From Pseudopedobacter sp044361595 (GTDB lineage Bacteria; Bacteroidota; Bacteroidia; Sphingobacteriales; Sphingobacteriaceae): a stretch of DNA of 64,000 nucleotides. Shown here one piece after another: positions 34,942 through 44,993 of this stretch. The DNA lies in contig JBIKIN010000012.1 in the NCBI GenBank assembly GCA_044361595.1, forward strand, positions 62,001 to 126,000, read 5' to 3'. Position 1 is the stretch's first letter. Each line of letters starts with the position of its first letter. The notes under the pieces were generated by a model that was given only the letters and a program-made list of their open reading frames with translations, did not search any database and was not told the origin of the DNA. The position numbers and the translations under genes are program-made.

Positions 34942-36420
34942 CTAAAGCGAGATTGACTCTTGATAAGTATTTCCAAAACCATCTGTTGCTTTAACCATTA
35001 ACGATTTTGTATGCTCTGGTAATTGAATGAAAAATAAATGGTCGGTTAAGTTGGGCTCTACCCATCCTCTTATGGCTGGTAATTTTTTCCCAAGCATGGT
35101 GTCTTTGGCCAATGGATCTAAGGCTGTTTTTTGTACGGGGGCAGCAATGGCTTTACCATCTGCAAAACAATCTATTTTCCAGTTTTTATCATAATTCCAA
35201 ATGTTTACAGCGGCTTCTGTCGGGAAATCTGATTGCATTCCCGGGGGATAAATTCTCATTTGATGATTTTTGTCTTTTCCAATTGCTTTATAATACCATG
35301 CTATTTTATCGCCATCAACCTCATAAACTCCATAGCCGTTTGGTGTACCATCTCCGCAAATATTACCTGTCCACCATGCGCCACAAACTGTACCATGCAC
35401 ATGTTCTATAATGTTTTTATTGATGATTACTTCATTAAAATGGGTGTGTCCACTCATGATATGTACTTGAAAACCTTGTAACATATTGTACAACCGCTGA
35501 CGATTAGTTACCGTACCGCCCATTTCTTCGGCTACTTTATTTCGCTTATGCTGATTGGTATAAGTTGGAATGTGTAAGCTTACCACTATAGTAGCGCCTG
35601 CTTTAACATACTTTAAATCTTGTTCTAACCAATTTAATTGATCTTCTGTGATGTAACCTATGTATTTTTTATCTACACCTACAAAAAATACATCGTCTAA
35701 AACAACATAATGAACTTTACCTCGATTATAAGAGTAATAAGTAGGTCCAAAATGGCTTTCGAATGTTTTGGTAGAACCTTCATCAGACCGAGTATCTAAA
35801 TCCATATCATGATTGCCAATTACATTGAAAAATGGTAATCCCGAGACCGATATTGCCTTTTTATAATCTGGGAAAAGATTAAAGTTATCCCAAACTAAAT
35901 CGCCACAACCTATGCCATGCAAATAGTTTGCTGGATAATTTGTAGTTAAAACTTTTAAATCTGGAGCAGCATTTTGTAATAATAAATCGGCATCTCTTTG
36001 ATTTTGTATTTGAGTATCGGCCCAAACCACAAAGCCATGTTTTTCATCATTTGATGTTAATTTTTCTAATGTAAAATCGGTTTGGTGATTTTCTGAATTA
36101 AAATTGATTACCCCATAAAACTGGGCTATACTGTTTTGATGAGGTATTTTATAACCCGATGGTATTGCAAAATGTATAAAACGGGCTTTAGGATTTGCGT
36201 AAAAACTATAAAACCCATTATCATCAGTAAGTACAACTAAATGACCATCTGTAACCGTAACATTGGCCAGTCCTTTTCCTGCAGCTTTAATAAATCCGGT
36301 TAATTTAGTTTGCTTAAGTAAACTTTTACTGCCTTTGGCATTTGCACCCAATATTGGAGTTGCGGCTAGCGTTAAGCCTAATACACCAATGTTTCTAATA
36401 AAATCTCTTCTAATCATCAC
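34942..36420 (-). CDS. Calcineurin-like phosphoesterase with N- and C-terminal accessory domains
   Basis: 492 residues. The N-terminus MMIRRDFIRNIGVLGLTL resembles a Tat signal (RRDFI). Next come a carboxypeptidase-regulatory-like beta domain (about 38-120), the metallophosphatase core (about 128-345; GCGDLVWDN, GNHDMD, SLHIPTY, GHTHFNE) and a C-terminal beta domain (about 350-490), the usual order of this family. The first metal motif is WADTQ (D-x-Q) instead of the common D-x-H. It is third in an operon after susC and susD (7-base gap), so it probably removes phosphate from the imported nutrient in the periplasm. The substrate is unknown. Confidence 0.9.
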   Translation of the reverse strand: MMIRRDFIRNIGVLGLTLAATPILGANAKGSKSLLKQTKLTGFIKAAGKGLANVTVTDGHLVVLTDDNGFYSFYANPKARFIHFAIPSGYKIPHQNSIAQFYGVINFNSENHQTDFTLEKLTSNDEKHGFVVWADTQIQNQRDADLLLQNAAPDLKVLTTNYPANYLHGIGCGDLVWDNFNLFPDYKKAISVSGLPFFNVIGNHDMDLDTRSDEGSTKTFESHFGPTYYSYNRGKVHYVVLDDVFFVGVDKKYIGYITEDQLNWLEQDLKYVKAGATIVVSLHIPTYTNQHKRNKVAEEMGGTVTNRQRLYNMLQGFQVHIMSGHTHFNEVIINKNIIEHVHGTVCGAWWTGNICGDGTPNGYGVYEVDGDKIAWYYKAIGKDKNHQMRIYPPGMQSDFPTEAAVNIWNYDKNWKIDCFADGKAIAAPVQKTALDPLAKDTMLGKKLPAIRGWVEPNLTDHLFFIQLPEHTKSLMVKATDGFGNTYQESISL

Positions 36421-36427
36421 TTAAAAT

Positions 36428-37879
36428 TTATTTCTCCCACCAAAGTTTAGTATTGATGTCGTCTCCGCCCATATTCTCTACCGCTTTTAAATAGTTATCT
36501 CTGTTATTTGATGAGACTGTTGTTGGGAACCTGAATCTAACCGGTACAATCTGATTATTTAACATCCCAGCATTTTTAGGTAAAACAGGTAATCCTGTTC
36601 TTCTATATTCAAACCATTGTTGGTAATCTGTAAAGAATAAAGCATAATATTTTTGTAGCATAATGCGCTCTAAAGTTCCGTTATATGCTGTTGAGGCAGA
36701 TGTTGTTGCGTTAGTAAAATAATCGACAGGTAAAACAGCGCCCCATTGTTCTATTGCTGCCCTTACTCCTTTTTCGTAGGCTAGTTTTGCATCGGCAGTA
36801 ATGATACCTTTTTGAGCTAATTCTGCTCTGATAAATTCAACCTCGGCATAAGGCATAATCAAACAAATCATAGGTGCAGTAGCTAAAGCCACATTAAAGT
36901 TTGATGGCTGAAAATTTGGAGCAGGGGCGTTAGGCGAGTACCCGCTTGGTATACCTTGATAAGTGTTTGTAGATGCTCCGGCAATTGTTCTAGAAAAAGA
37001 ATTCCATCTGGCTCTTCTTGGGTCGTTAAAGGCGTTTAAATTATCTAAGAAAAAACCTCCAGTTGCTCTAAAAGTTGTAAAATCTATGGCTCTTCCCCAC
37101 GGAGAAACAGTAGGGGTAATTCCGTTCAATTTTAAAACAGCACCATCATTTAAGGTTGTAAATATTGGGTTTGCAGTAGGGTTATTAAATATATCTGCCA
37201 TTTTTGCAAAAGAAGCCATTTCGGTTCTTTTAGAAACGCGTAAAAGTAAACGTAACCTTAAAGAGTTTGTGAATTTTCTCCAAGCTGTGATGTTGTTTGC
37301 ATACAATATATCTGTAGCATAAATCATAGGTTTATTTACATCATATAAAGTATTTGCTCGCTCTAAATCGGCTAAAATTTTAGTATAAACCTCTTGCTGA
37401 GTATTGAATTTAGGTTTAAAAATACCTTCTTCGCCTCTTGATGCTTCTACCATTGGGATATCGCCAAAACAATCGGTTAAATTGGAGTAAATCCATGCAT
37501 TTAATGTTAAAGCAATAGCTTGATAATTTACATCATTTGCCTTTTCAGATGCAGATAACATTTCTTTTACGTTACTTAATAAACGATAATAATTATTCCA
37601 AGTAGAATTGCCTGCACTTTCTGCAATATCATATCTGTGAACGCCACCTGCTACACTTGGGTAAGGCAATGCCACCTGCATAATATCAAAAGTAAAACCA
37701 TCAGCTCTTAAGGTGTTAAAACTAGCTGTACTATAAATTACGGGGTTTAACAAAGAGCCAGGAGATATTTGGCTTATCCTATTAGGATCTGTGTTAATTT
37801 CTTCGAAATTTTTTGTGCAAGAAAAGTTGATTAAACAAAGCGAAAAAAGTGCGCTTAATATATATTTTTTAGAAATCAT
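36428..37879 (-). CDS. SusD/RagB family nutrient-binding outer-membrane lipoprotein
   Basis: 483 residues. The lipoprotein signal ends LINFSCTKNFEEINTDPN; the N-terminal NTDPN motif and SPGSLLNPVIY are typical of the SusD-like 2 subfamily. The TPR-type helical scaffold and the C-terminal LQKYYALFFTDYQQWFEYRRTG block are recognisable. It caps the SusC channel encoded 4 bases upstream and binds the nutrient at the cell surface. Pairing with a phosphoesterase and no glycoside hydrolase suggests a non-glycan or phosphorylated ligand. Confidence 0.93.
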   Translation of the reverse strand: MISKKYILSALFSLCLINFSCTKNFEEINTDPNRISQISPGSLLNPVIYSTASFNTLRADGFTFDIMQVALPYPSVAGGVHRYDIAESAGNSTWNNYYRLLSNVKEMLSASEKANDVNYQAIALTLNAWIYSNLTDCFGDIPMVEASRGEEGIFKPKFNTQQEVYTKILADLERANTLYDVNKPMIYATDILYANNITAWRKFTNSLRLRLLLRVSKRTEMASFAKMADIFNNPTANPIFTTLNDGAVLKLNGITPTVSPWGRAIDFTTFRATGGFFLDNLNAFNDPRRARWNSFSRTIAGASTNTYQGIPSGYSPNAPAPNFQPSNFNVALATAPMICLIMPYAEVEFIRAELAQKGIITADAKLAYEKGVRAAIEQWGAVLPVDYFTNATTSASTAYNGTLERIMLQKYYALFFTDYQQWFEYRRTGLPVLPKNAGMLNNQIVPVRFRFPTTVSSNNRDNYLKAVENMGGDDINTKLWWEK

Positions 37880-37883
37880 GATT

Positions 37884-40800
37884 TTATAATTTAATGGTAA
37901 GGTTTAAACCGAAAGTTCTTTGAGAAGGTAATTGTCCCATTTCTATTCCTGGAAGTAATGTAGAGCCGTTTAAAGCAGCGGTTTCTGGATCAAACATTGG
38001 GAAATTTGTTATCATGGCTAAATCTCTACCATAAACCCCAAAAGTTATTTGGTTAAGCTTCATTTTAGAAAGTATTGCTTTAGGTAGGCTATACTCAAAC
38101 CTAACCTCACGTAATTTCACAAAAGAAGCATCAAAACTATTAGATTCTACGTTTGCTCTTCTATAAAAATCTCCATAGTATGATGCTGGAGAAAGCTTTG
38201 TAGTGTTTGGACTGTACGTTCCGTCAGTATTTAAAACAACTCCTTGTCCAATTACAAATCCTTCTTCTCTACCTGGCAAAGTGCTTTTAAGTTTTCCTTG
38301 TTCGGCCATTTTATGGTGGGTTTGAGAATAAACCATACCACCATACTGTCCATCAATTAAGAAATTGAATCGGAAGCTTTTGTAAGAAAATTCGTTGCTA
38401 ATTCCGCCTCGCCAATCTGCATAAGCATTACCTATGTATTGTATTTCTGGTCCACGAGCGGTAGTTCCGTTAGCATTAAAAACTATTTGCCCATTTGGCG
38501 AGCGAACAAAGCCAAAGCCATAAATATCGCCAGTTGTACCGCCTACTCTTGCTTGTATGGTTGCATTACCGCCATAGCCAATATCTTGTCTATCGCCAAT
38601 GCCATCGGCTAATTCTAAAACTCTGTTTTGGTTTTTTGCCCAATTAATGGTTGTATTCCATCTAAAGAATTTGGTTTTTATTGGATTAGCGTTGATAGAA
38701 ACCTCTATACCTACGTTTCTAACTTTTCCGGCATTTAAAATTGCACTACTAAACCCAGTCGAAAAATCTAACGGAACTCTTAAAATTTGGTCTTTTGTAA
38801 AGTTTCTGTAGTAAGAAATATCAGATCCTAATCTGCCATCGAACAAACTAAAGTTAAAACCACCTTCGTAACTGGTTGTAATTTCTGGTCTAAAATCTAT
38901 ATTAAATAAAGTTGTTGGTGTTGAAGCCGAACCAGAAAATTCGCTTTGTCCGTAATATTTCCTTGTTAAATAAGGCTCAGTATCATTACCTACCTGACTT
39001 ACGGAAAGCCTTAACTTTGCAAATGAAATTTTCTTTGGAAGTTTAAAAATATCTGTTAAAATAAAACTGGTGTTAACCGATGGATAAAAGAAGCTAAAAT
39101 TTTGTTGAGGTAAAGTACTGCTCCAATCGTTACGAGCAGTAATATCAACAAATACTTTTTCTTTGAAAGATAAAGCGGCTAAACCATAAACACTATTCAC
39201 CGTTTTGTTAGTATTGTTTACAGTTAAAACAGGAGTGCTAATTCCGTTACTTAGCTTAAACTCGCCTGGGATAATTAAACCAACTGTAGAACCAACAGAG
39301 GATGTTGTTCTTCGCTTTAAAATATTACCACCTAATGCAGTATTAAATTTAAATACATTGTTGATATCTGTTTTAAAACTTAATAAAGCATCAGAATTTA
39401 GCTCGTAATAAGTGAGGTTTTGCTGACGATAATAACCTCGCTGGTAATTTGAAGTGCTAAAAGGTCGCTCGGTGCCTCTATCTTCTGTATTCATATCCAA
39501 ACCAGATCTAATCATTAAATTTAGCTTTGGATTAATTTCATAAGTTGCAGAAATATTTCCTACGGTTTTATCATTATTTACCGAGTTGATCATATCCTCT
39601 GCTATTATAAATGGATTATCAATAAACTGACTAAAAGGCTGTAATTGATCTACATTTTCTTGACCAAGACTCCACTTGGCTCTATACCAATTTAAATCAA
39701 CACTAGGGTTTTGAAATATCATGAAATAAGAGATAGACTGATTATTATACCCTGTTCCTGGTAAGTTATCGCTCTTTTTATTGGTATAATTTATTTTAGA
39801 GTTTAATTTTAATTTATCGGAAATGGCATAGTTTAAGCTTAAAGCAGCAGTTAATCTGTTAAAACCAGTGTTAGGCATTATCCACTCGTTATTGGTTTGA
39901 GTAATAGATGCTCTAGCAGAACTCTTATCGTTTCCTCCCTCTAAAGCTACACTATTTGTTGTGGTATAACCTGTTCTAAAAAAACCAGTTACGTTATCTC
40001 TATAAGGCACCCAAGGTAAGCGCTCTGCTGATTGAGCTTGCGTTACGGGATCGAACTGAAAATATTTTTGACCATTAAATTTAGGACCAAATGCACTACT
40101 AGTTCCGCCTGTGCTAGCGCCATCTGCGGATGCTCCGTAAGAGTAATACAATTCACTTGCTGGTCTAATTGCTGTACCTGTTCCTTGTCCGTACTCGTAC
40201 TGAAAATCAGGCCATCTTAATACATCGTTAAAACTAGTATTAGAATTTACAGTAATACCAAGTCCTTTAGTTTTTCTAGCGCCAGATTTTGTGGTAATCA
40301 TTAAAGCTCCGTTTGCGGCTCTACTTCCGTAAAGCGCTGCAGCTCCTGCTCCTTTTAATACAGTAATGCTTTCTATATCATCGGGGTTTAAATCTGCTAT
40401 TCCATTACCAAAATCTACCGGAATATCTCCACCAGAACCAGCAGCATAAGCATTATCTGTTCCGGCAGAAACTAAACCTCCGCCAACAGGAATACCATCA
40501 ATTACAACCAATGCCTGGTTACCATCCGGATTTAACGAGTTTATTCCTCTTAAAACAATTCTGGTAGAATTTAACGGGCCCGAACCCGCTGATAACAAAC
40601 TCAATCCAGCTACTTTTCCAGATAAAGCACTTGCCCAGTTATTAGAACGAGAATCATTTAATTGTTCTGATGATACTGTTTGAGTGGCGTAACCTAAAGA
40701 TTTCTGATCTCTTTTAATGTTCAATGCAGTAACAACAACTTCATCAATTTTACCTATATCTTCTTGTAAAATAATTTTAAGGTTCTGGATAGGAGAATAT

Positions 40801-41066
40801 TTGACTTGCTGATTTTTAAATCCTAAGAACCTAAATTCTATAATATCTCCAGCAACTACTTTTGGAGCACTTAAATTAAATTTACCATCAATATCTGTAG
40901 AGGTAAAAATTTTATTTACAGATACACTTACACCAGGTAAGGGAACGCCAGCTTGATCTGTTACTATACCTTTAATAACAACTTGCTGACTGAAGCTTAT
41001 TTTAAAGAAAAAAAGAAGCGTAAGCAGCAGAAAAAACTTTTTTGATTGGAGTATTTGTTTGCTCAT
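37884..41066 (-). CDS. SusC/RagA TonB-dependent outer-membrane transporter
   Basis: 1060 residues. A signal peptide (about 1-26) is followed by a carboxypeptidase-regulatory-like domain (VVIKGIVTDQAGVPLPGVSV, about 28-105), the SusC signature IDEVVVTALN, a plug domain (about 125-265, with LVVIDGIPVGGG and ITVLKGAGAAALYGSRAANG) and a 22-stranded barrel ending in LNLTIKL. It imports the ligand captured by the adjacent SusD using TonB energy. It is first gene of the susC-susD-phosphoesterase operon. Two inverted repeats lie 57-109 bases upstream of the start. No dedicated regulator or sigma/anti-sigma pair is adjacent. Confidence 0.95.
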   Translation of the reverse strand: MSKQILQSKKFFLLLTLLFFFKISFSQQVVIKGIVTDQAGVPLPGVSVSVNKIFTSTDIDGKFNLSAPKVVAGDIIEFRFLGFKNQQVKYSPIQNLKIILQEDIGKIDEVVVTALNIKRDQKSLGYATQTVSSEQLNDSRSNNWASALSGKVAGLSLLSAGSGPLNSTRIVLRGINSLNPDGNQALVVIDGIPVGGGLVSAGTDNAYAAGSGGDIPVDFGNGIADLNPDDIESITVLKGAGAAALYGSRAANGALMITTKSGARKTKGLGITVNSNTSFNDVLRWPDFQYEYGQGTGTAIRPASELYYSYGASADGASTGGTSSAFGPKFNGQKYFQFDPVTQAQSAERLPWVPYRDNVTGFFRTGYTTTNSVALEGGNDKSSARASITQTNNEWIMPNTGFNRLTAALSLNYAISDKLKLNSKINYTNKKSDNLPGTGYNNQSISYFMIFQNPSVDLNWYRAKWSLGQENVDQLQPFSQFIDNPFIIAEDMINSVNNDKTVGNISATYEINPKLNLMIRSGLDMNTEDRGTERPFSTSNYQRGYYRQQNLTYYELNSDALLSFKTDINNVFKFNTALGGNILKRRTTSSVGSTVGLIIPGEFKLSNGISTPVLTVNNTNKTVNSVYGLAALSFKEKVFVDITARNDWSSTLPQQNFSFFYPSVNTSFILTDIFKLPKKISFAKLRLSVSQVGNDTEPYLTRKYYGQSEFSGSASTPTTLFNIDFRPEITTSYEGGFNFSLFDGRLGSDISYYRNFTKDQILRVPLDFSTGFSSAILNAGKVRNVGIEVSINANPIKTKFFRWNTTINWAKNQNRVLELADGIGDRQDIGYGGNATIQARVGGTTGDIYGFGFVRSPNGQIVFNANGTTARGPEIQYIGNAYADWRGGISNEFSYKSFRFNFLIDGQYGGMVYSQTHHKMAEQGKLKSTLPGREEGFVIGQGVVLNTDGTYSPNTTKLSPASYYGDFYRRANVESNSFDASFVKLREVRFEYSLPKAILSKMKLNQITFGVYGRDLAMITNFPMFDPETAALNGSTLLPGIEMGQLPSQRTFGLNLTIKL

Positions 41067-41122
41067 TTTATGGGAGTATTATTTTTGGCTAAAATATCCT
41101 CCCAAGATTATGCTAAAACTAC

Positions 41123-41175
41123 TTGCCTATTATTAATAAGTTAAAATTTAGGCAACAACATTAATAAATTGTTGC
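41123..41175 (-). promoter_or_regulatory. Paired inverted repeats upstream of susC (possible operator)
   Basis: ttgccta (41123-41129) and taggcaa (41149-41155) are exact complements 19 bases apart. Overlapping them, gcaacaa (41152-41158) and ttgttgc (41169-41175) form a second pair around a 10-base AT spacer. Position and symmetry suit a regulator-binding site, but no regulator is identified. Confidence 0.4.
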
Positions 41176-41355
41176 TTATTTTCCATAAACATTACGTTTG
41201 TTACAAAAAATTAACATTAAATTTTTGTAATAAATTTTGGTTTAGAGCGCTTTTGGTCTTATAAAAGAAGTAGATTTAAAAGAAACATTGGATTAAATAA
41301 TCTTTTTAAGCAATTAACAATCATAGATTTGTATCATTTAAAAAGTTGTAAATGA

Positions 41356-41388
41356 AAAAGGCTGCATTATTTAAATAAGCAGCCTTTA
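41356..41388 (-). terminator. Terminator after the GH3 gene
   Basis: Arms aaaggctgc (41357-41365) and gcagccttt (41379-41387) are exact complements around an AT-rich loop, with a T run on the minus strand. It lies 21 bases beyond the GH3 stop. Confidence 0.75.
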
Positions 41389-41408
41389 GAATCTCTATTT
41401 AAAATCAA

Positions 41409-43718
41409 TTATTTCACTTCAAACTTAACTTTTAAATCAGCAATTTTAACTTCGAAATCACCTGGTTCTAAAACAGTTTGATTGGCGTAATTAACAAAAG
41501 AAAGTTCACTTTTACCTAGTTTAAATGTGACAGTTTTTGTCTCTTTAGGTTTTAAGCTAATTTTTTGGAAACCTTTTAAGCGTTTAACATCTGGAGTTGT
41601 ACTTGCATAAATATCGCTTAGGTATAAATCTACCACTTCTTTACCTTCTCTATTGCCACTATTGGTTACATCTACAGTTACAGTTAATTCGTCATTTTGT
41701 GAAATTTCTGCTGCGCTTAACTTTAAATTACTGTATTTAAAAGTAGTATAACTTAAGCCAAAACCAAACTCATATTGTGGGTTATAATCAGCATCGTAAT
41801 TATAAACACCTGCTACCACACTACGACTCTCTGATGGTTTATGGTTATAATTAACCAATGAATTTGGAAACTTAGGGTAGTTAAACGGTAACTTACCTGA
41901 TGGATTAACATCGCCATATACAACATCGGCTAAAGCATCTCCACCAAAATTACCTGGTAAGTAAGACATTAAAATAGCAGGTATGGCGGTTTCAAACTTG
42001 CTGATGATACGTGGCCTGCCTTCGTTTAAAATTAAAACTACTGGTTTACCTGTTGCTGCCAATTTTTGTGCAAAAGCGGTTTGCATATCCGATAAATATA
42101 AGTCGCTTAAATTACCCGGAGTTTCTGTGTAAGAGTTTTCTCCTAAGCAAAGAATAATTACTTCTGCATTTTTGGCAGCTGCAATAGCTTCGTCCATTTT
42201 ATCGGCATATTCTTCAAAATATTTACCATCCATTTTATAGCTAATGCCAGGAATAAATTGCGCATTTGCTCCCACTTTATTTTGTATGGCTTTTACGATG
42301 GTATTATATTTATCTGCAAATTCTGTAACTTTTTCGCCTTGCCAAGAGTAGCTCCAGCCACCATTTAAGGTACGCATAGAATTAGCATTTGGACCGGTAA
42401 TTAAAACCTTACAATCTTTCTTTAATGGAAGGATATTGCTGGTGTTTTTTAGTAAGGTAATAGATTCTGCGGCCGTTTGGTAAGCTGCTTGTTCAAATTC
42501 TTTACTACCAAATTTTGGGTAATCTTTAAAATTAGTAACTGGAGTTTCAAACAAACCTAATTTATATTTTAAGGTTAAAATGCGGGTTACAGCTTCGTCT
42601 ATACGGCTTTGTTTTACTTTTCCTTCTTTAACTAATGCAATTAAATCATCACAAAAAGGCTCGTATTGGTAGGCGATCATAGACATATCTATACCGGCAT
42701 TTATGGCTAACATTACCGCTTCTTTGTTAGATTTTGCTATCCTGTCTCTCTGGTGAAGGTTTTCTATATCACCCCAGTCTGTAACCACCATACCTTTAAA
42801 GCCTAATTCATCTCTTAAAAGCTTGGTTAATAAATCGTAATTAGCATGCACAGGCATTCCGTTAATCAAGCCCGAGTTAATCATGATGGTATGTGCGCCA
42901 CCATCTATAGCTGCTTTAAAAGCAGGTAAGTGATACTCGCGTAACGCTTGTTCTGATATGTATGCTGGTGTACGATCTTTACCTGATGCGGCTACTTGAT
43001 AACCTAAAAAATGCTTTAAAGAGGTAGCAACATGAAATGGATCAGCAACGTTGTTATCATCGCCTTCATAACCCTTTATTACTACTTTTCCAATCTCGGT
43101 GGTTAAATATGGGTCTTCGCCATAGGTTTCCCAAATACGAGGAAAACGAGGATCAGGACCTAAATCTAATACAGGTGAAAAATTCCAAGGAATACCACTT
43201 GCTCTAGTTTCATAAGCGGTAATTTGTGCCCCTTTTTTAATTAAATCTAAATTTCTTGTTGCTGCTTGACCAATTTGTTGCGGAAAAAATGTTGCCCCCG
43301 CTGTATAAGTTGCGCCGTGTATGGCATCTATTCCATAAATAATCGGAATATTTAACCTCCCCGAACCTTCTTTTTGTATCTCTGAAATTATTCTATACCA
43401 AACCTCTGGAGTACGAGCCCTATTATTTGCGGTATTTAATACCGATCCTATTTTGTACTTACCAAAAGCTTGCTGCATGGCAACTGGGTCTAAAACTACA
43501 GGCTCATCGCTTGTAAAACGATCTTTACCTTTAGTAATAACATCTAAAGTAATTTGTGCCATTTGCCCAACTTTTTCTTCTAAAGTCATGGTTTGAACAA
43601 GACTATTCACTTTGCTTTCTATGCTATTGTTGCTGCTATTTTTTTGAGCCATACAAGCAAACTGAAACAAGCAAATGGATGCCAAGGTTAGCGTAAAAAA
43701 GTAATTTCTATTTTTCAT
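41409..43718 (-). CDS. bglX: Glycoside hydrolase family 3 beta-glucosidase
   Basis: 769 residues, normal for BglX. A signal peptide (about 1-24) is followed by a GH3 TIM barrel (about 45-390) with RIWETYGEDP and the nucleophile Asp314 in VVTDWGD, a GH3 alpha/beta sandwich (about 420-640; LPLKKDCKVLITGPNA, LGENSYTETPGNLSDL) and a fibronectin-III-like C-terminus. It hydrolyses beta-linked gluco-oligosaccharides to glucose in the periplasm. As last gene of the beta-glucan locus it would finish the products of the upstream GH16 enzyme. A 221-base spacer with a dispersed repeat separates it from the GH16 gene, so it may have a separate promoter. Confidence 0.93.
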   Translation of the reverse strand: MKNRNYFFTLTLASICLFQFACMAQKNSSNNSIESKVNSLVQTMTLEEKVGQMAQITLDVITKGKDRFTSDEPVVLDPVAMQQAFGKYKIGSVLNTANNRARTPEVWYRIISEIQKEGSGRLNIPIIYGIDAIHGATYTAGATFFPQQIGQAATRNLDLIKKGAQITAYETRASGIPWNFSPVLDLGPDPRFPRIWETYGEDPYLTTEIGKVVIKGYEGDDNNVADPFHVATSLKHFLGYQVAASGKDRTPAYISEQALREYHLPAFKAAIDGGAHTIMINSGLINGMPVHANYDLLTKLLRDELGFKGMVVTDWGDIENLHQRDRIAKSNKEAVMLAINAGIDMSMIAYQYEPFCDDLIALVKEGKVKQSRIDEAVTRILTLKYKLGLFETPVTNFKDYPKFGSKEFEQAAYQTAAESITLLKNTSNILPLKKDCKVLITGPNANSMRTLNGGWSYSWQGEKVTEFADKYNTIVKAIQNKVGANAQFIPGISYKMDGKYFEEYADKMDEAIAAAKNAEVIILCLGENSYTETPGNLSDLYLSDMQTAFAQKLAATGKPVVLILNEGRPRIISKFETAIPAILMSYLPGNFGGDALADVVYGDVNPSGKLPFNYPKFPNSLVNYNHKPSESRSVVAGVYNYDADYNPQYEFGFGLSYTTFKYSNLKLSAAEISQNDELTVTVDVTNSGNREGKEVVDLYLSDIYASTTPDVKRLKGFQKISLKPKETKTVTFKLGKSELSFVNYANQTVLEPGDFEVKIADLKVKFEVK

Positions 43719-43757
43719 TTACAATGAATTAATGATGATATTATTATGCGTTTGAAA

Positions 43758-43842
43758 GATTGCGTTAACGATTGTCCAAAGGAATCCTTTGGAGAAACGA
43801 CAGCTTTTTTGTCTCCTTCGAATACGCTCAGGATGACAAAAA
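43758..43842. repeat. Dispersed intergenic repeat, copy between GH16 and GH3 genes
   Basis: Core ttaacgattgtccaaagg with the hairpin ccaaagga/tcctttgg (43776-43792), then ggagaaacgacagc, tttttgtctccttcgaa and ctcaggatgacaaaaaa. The same blocks in the same order occur at 59541-59655, 16 kb away. Confidence 0.7.
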
Positions 43843-43939
43843 AACTATAGTTGATAGCGTATTAAAACGCCCATCGTTTTCAAAAGAATAGGGAGTGCTA
43901 AAAAACAATCCCTAAACTTTAACAACCAACCTTAAGATT

Positions 43940-44989
43940 TTATTTATATACTCTAATATAGTCTACTTCCATTGTTGCGCTTGTTACGGCTGGGTCTATT
44001 GCACCTGCAAAATTACCACCCATAGCTACGTTTAATATGAAAAAGAAGTTATGATTAAATGGGATTGCTGATGAATTTGCAACTGTGTGTACTGTTTCCC
44101 CATCTACTGTCATTCTGATAATCGAAGACGTCCATTCTAAACCATAAACATGAAACGCTGTTGTAGCGGTATTTACTATACGTGACGCACCGTTTGCGTT
44201 TCCTCCAGAGCGACCAGGATAGTGCAAAGTAGCGTAGATTTTATTTAAATCTCTACCTATGTGCTCCATAATGTCAATTTCGCCACAATTTGGCCAGCTA
44301 ACCGTGTTAATATTGCTACCTAGCATCCAAATGGCTGGCCAAGTGCCTACACCTACTGGTACTCTAGCCCTTACCTCTACACGTCCGTACCTAAAATCGA
44401 ACTTGTCTTTAGTAAGAAGTCTTGCTGAGGTATAATTGCTACCGCTAAAGTTTTCTTTTAAAGCCTTAATCTTAAGCATGCCGCCTTCTACAATTACGTT
44501 TTGCGAACGATTTGTGTAGTACTGTGACTCTGCATTACCCCATCCATTACTACCTGTACCAATATCATAACCCCATTTGGTAGCGTCGGGTGCGCCTGGA
44601 GTATTAAACTCATCAGACCAAACCAAATTATTACCAGTACCGCTATTAACCGTTACTTGTATATTGGCTGTTTTTTTAAGGGTTAAACCCGAGCTGCTTA
44701 TTGCAGTCACTCCAACAGTATAATTTCCAGATTGATTATATTGATAGGTAACTGTTCCATTTGTGCCAGTTTGTACAACACCATTACCAAACTCGTAATC
44801 AAACGTTACAGCATTAGTTGCTGTTGCTGTAAAGGCAACCTCGCCAGTACCATTGGTACTGGCTGTTGCATTTATAGTTAAATCTGTGGGAGCTATTTTA
44901 TTGTCTGCACCAGAGTTTGCAGACTTTTTACAACTAGAACTAATTATAAAAAGTAGGATGACTAAGATGTCGATTTTAAAATTTCTCAT
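43940..44989 (-). CDS. PKD-GH16 family beta-glucanase (laminarinase-like), surface lipoprotein
   Basis: 349 residues. The lipoprotein signal ends IISSSCKKSA. A PKD-like domain (about 35-117; FDYEFGNG, VTYQYNQSGNYTVGV) precedes a GH16 domain (about 120-349) with the catalytic EIDIME (Glu237, Asp239, Glu242) preceded by WPNCG. The sequence context of the motif (EIDIMEHIG) fits beta-1,3- or mixed-linkage endoglucanases. It would cut glucan at the cell surface for the SusC/D pair encoded in the same operon. The PKD domain resembles those of the two upstream lipoproteins and may act as a spacer. It starts 4 bases after the upstream gene. Confidence 0.94.
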   Translation of the reverse strand: MRNFKIDILVILLFIISSSCKKSANSGADNKIAPTDLTINATASTNGTGEVAFTATATNAVTFDYEFGNGVVQTGTNGTVTYQYNQSGNYTVGVTAISSSGLTLKKTANIQVTVNSGTGNNLVWSDEFNTPGAPDATKWGYDIGTGSNGWGNAESQYYTNRSQNVIVEGGMLKIKALKENFSGSNYTSARLLTKDKFDFRYGRVEVRARVPVGVGTWPAIWMLGSNINTVSWPNCGEIDIMEHIGRDLNKIYATLHYPGRSGGNANGASRIVNTATTAFHVYGLEWTSSIIRMTVDGETVHTVANSSAIPFNHNFFFILNVAMGGNFAGAIDPAVTSATMEVDYIRVYK

Positions 44990-44993
44990 TATT

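Larger units (their letters stand above)
41067..41408. other. 342-base region upstream of susC: operator-like inverted repeats and a terminator
   Basis: It contains two overlapping inverted repeats (41123-41175) in the susC leader and the GH3 terminator (41356-41388). No gene or certain -7 element was seen. Confidence 0.55.
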
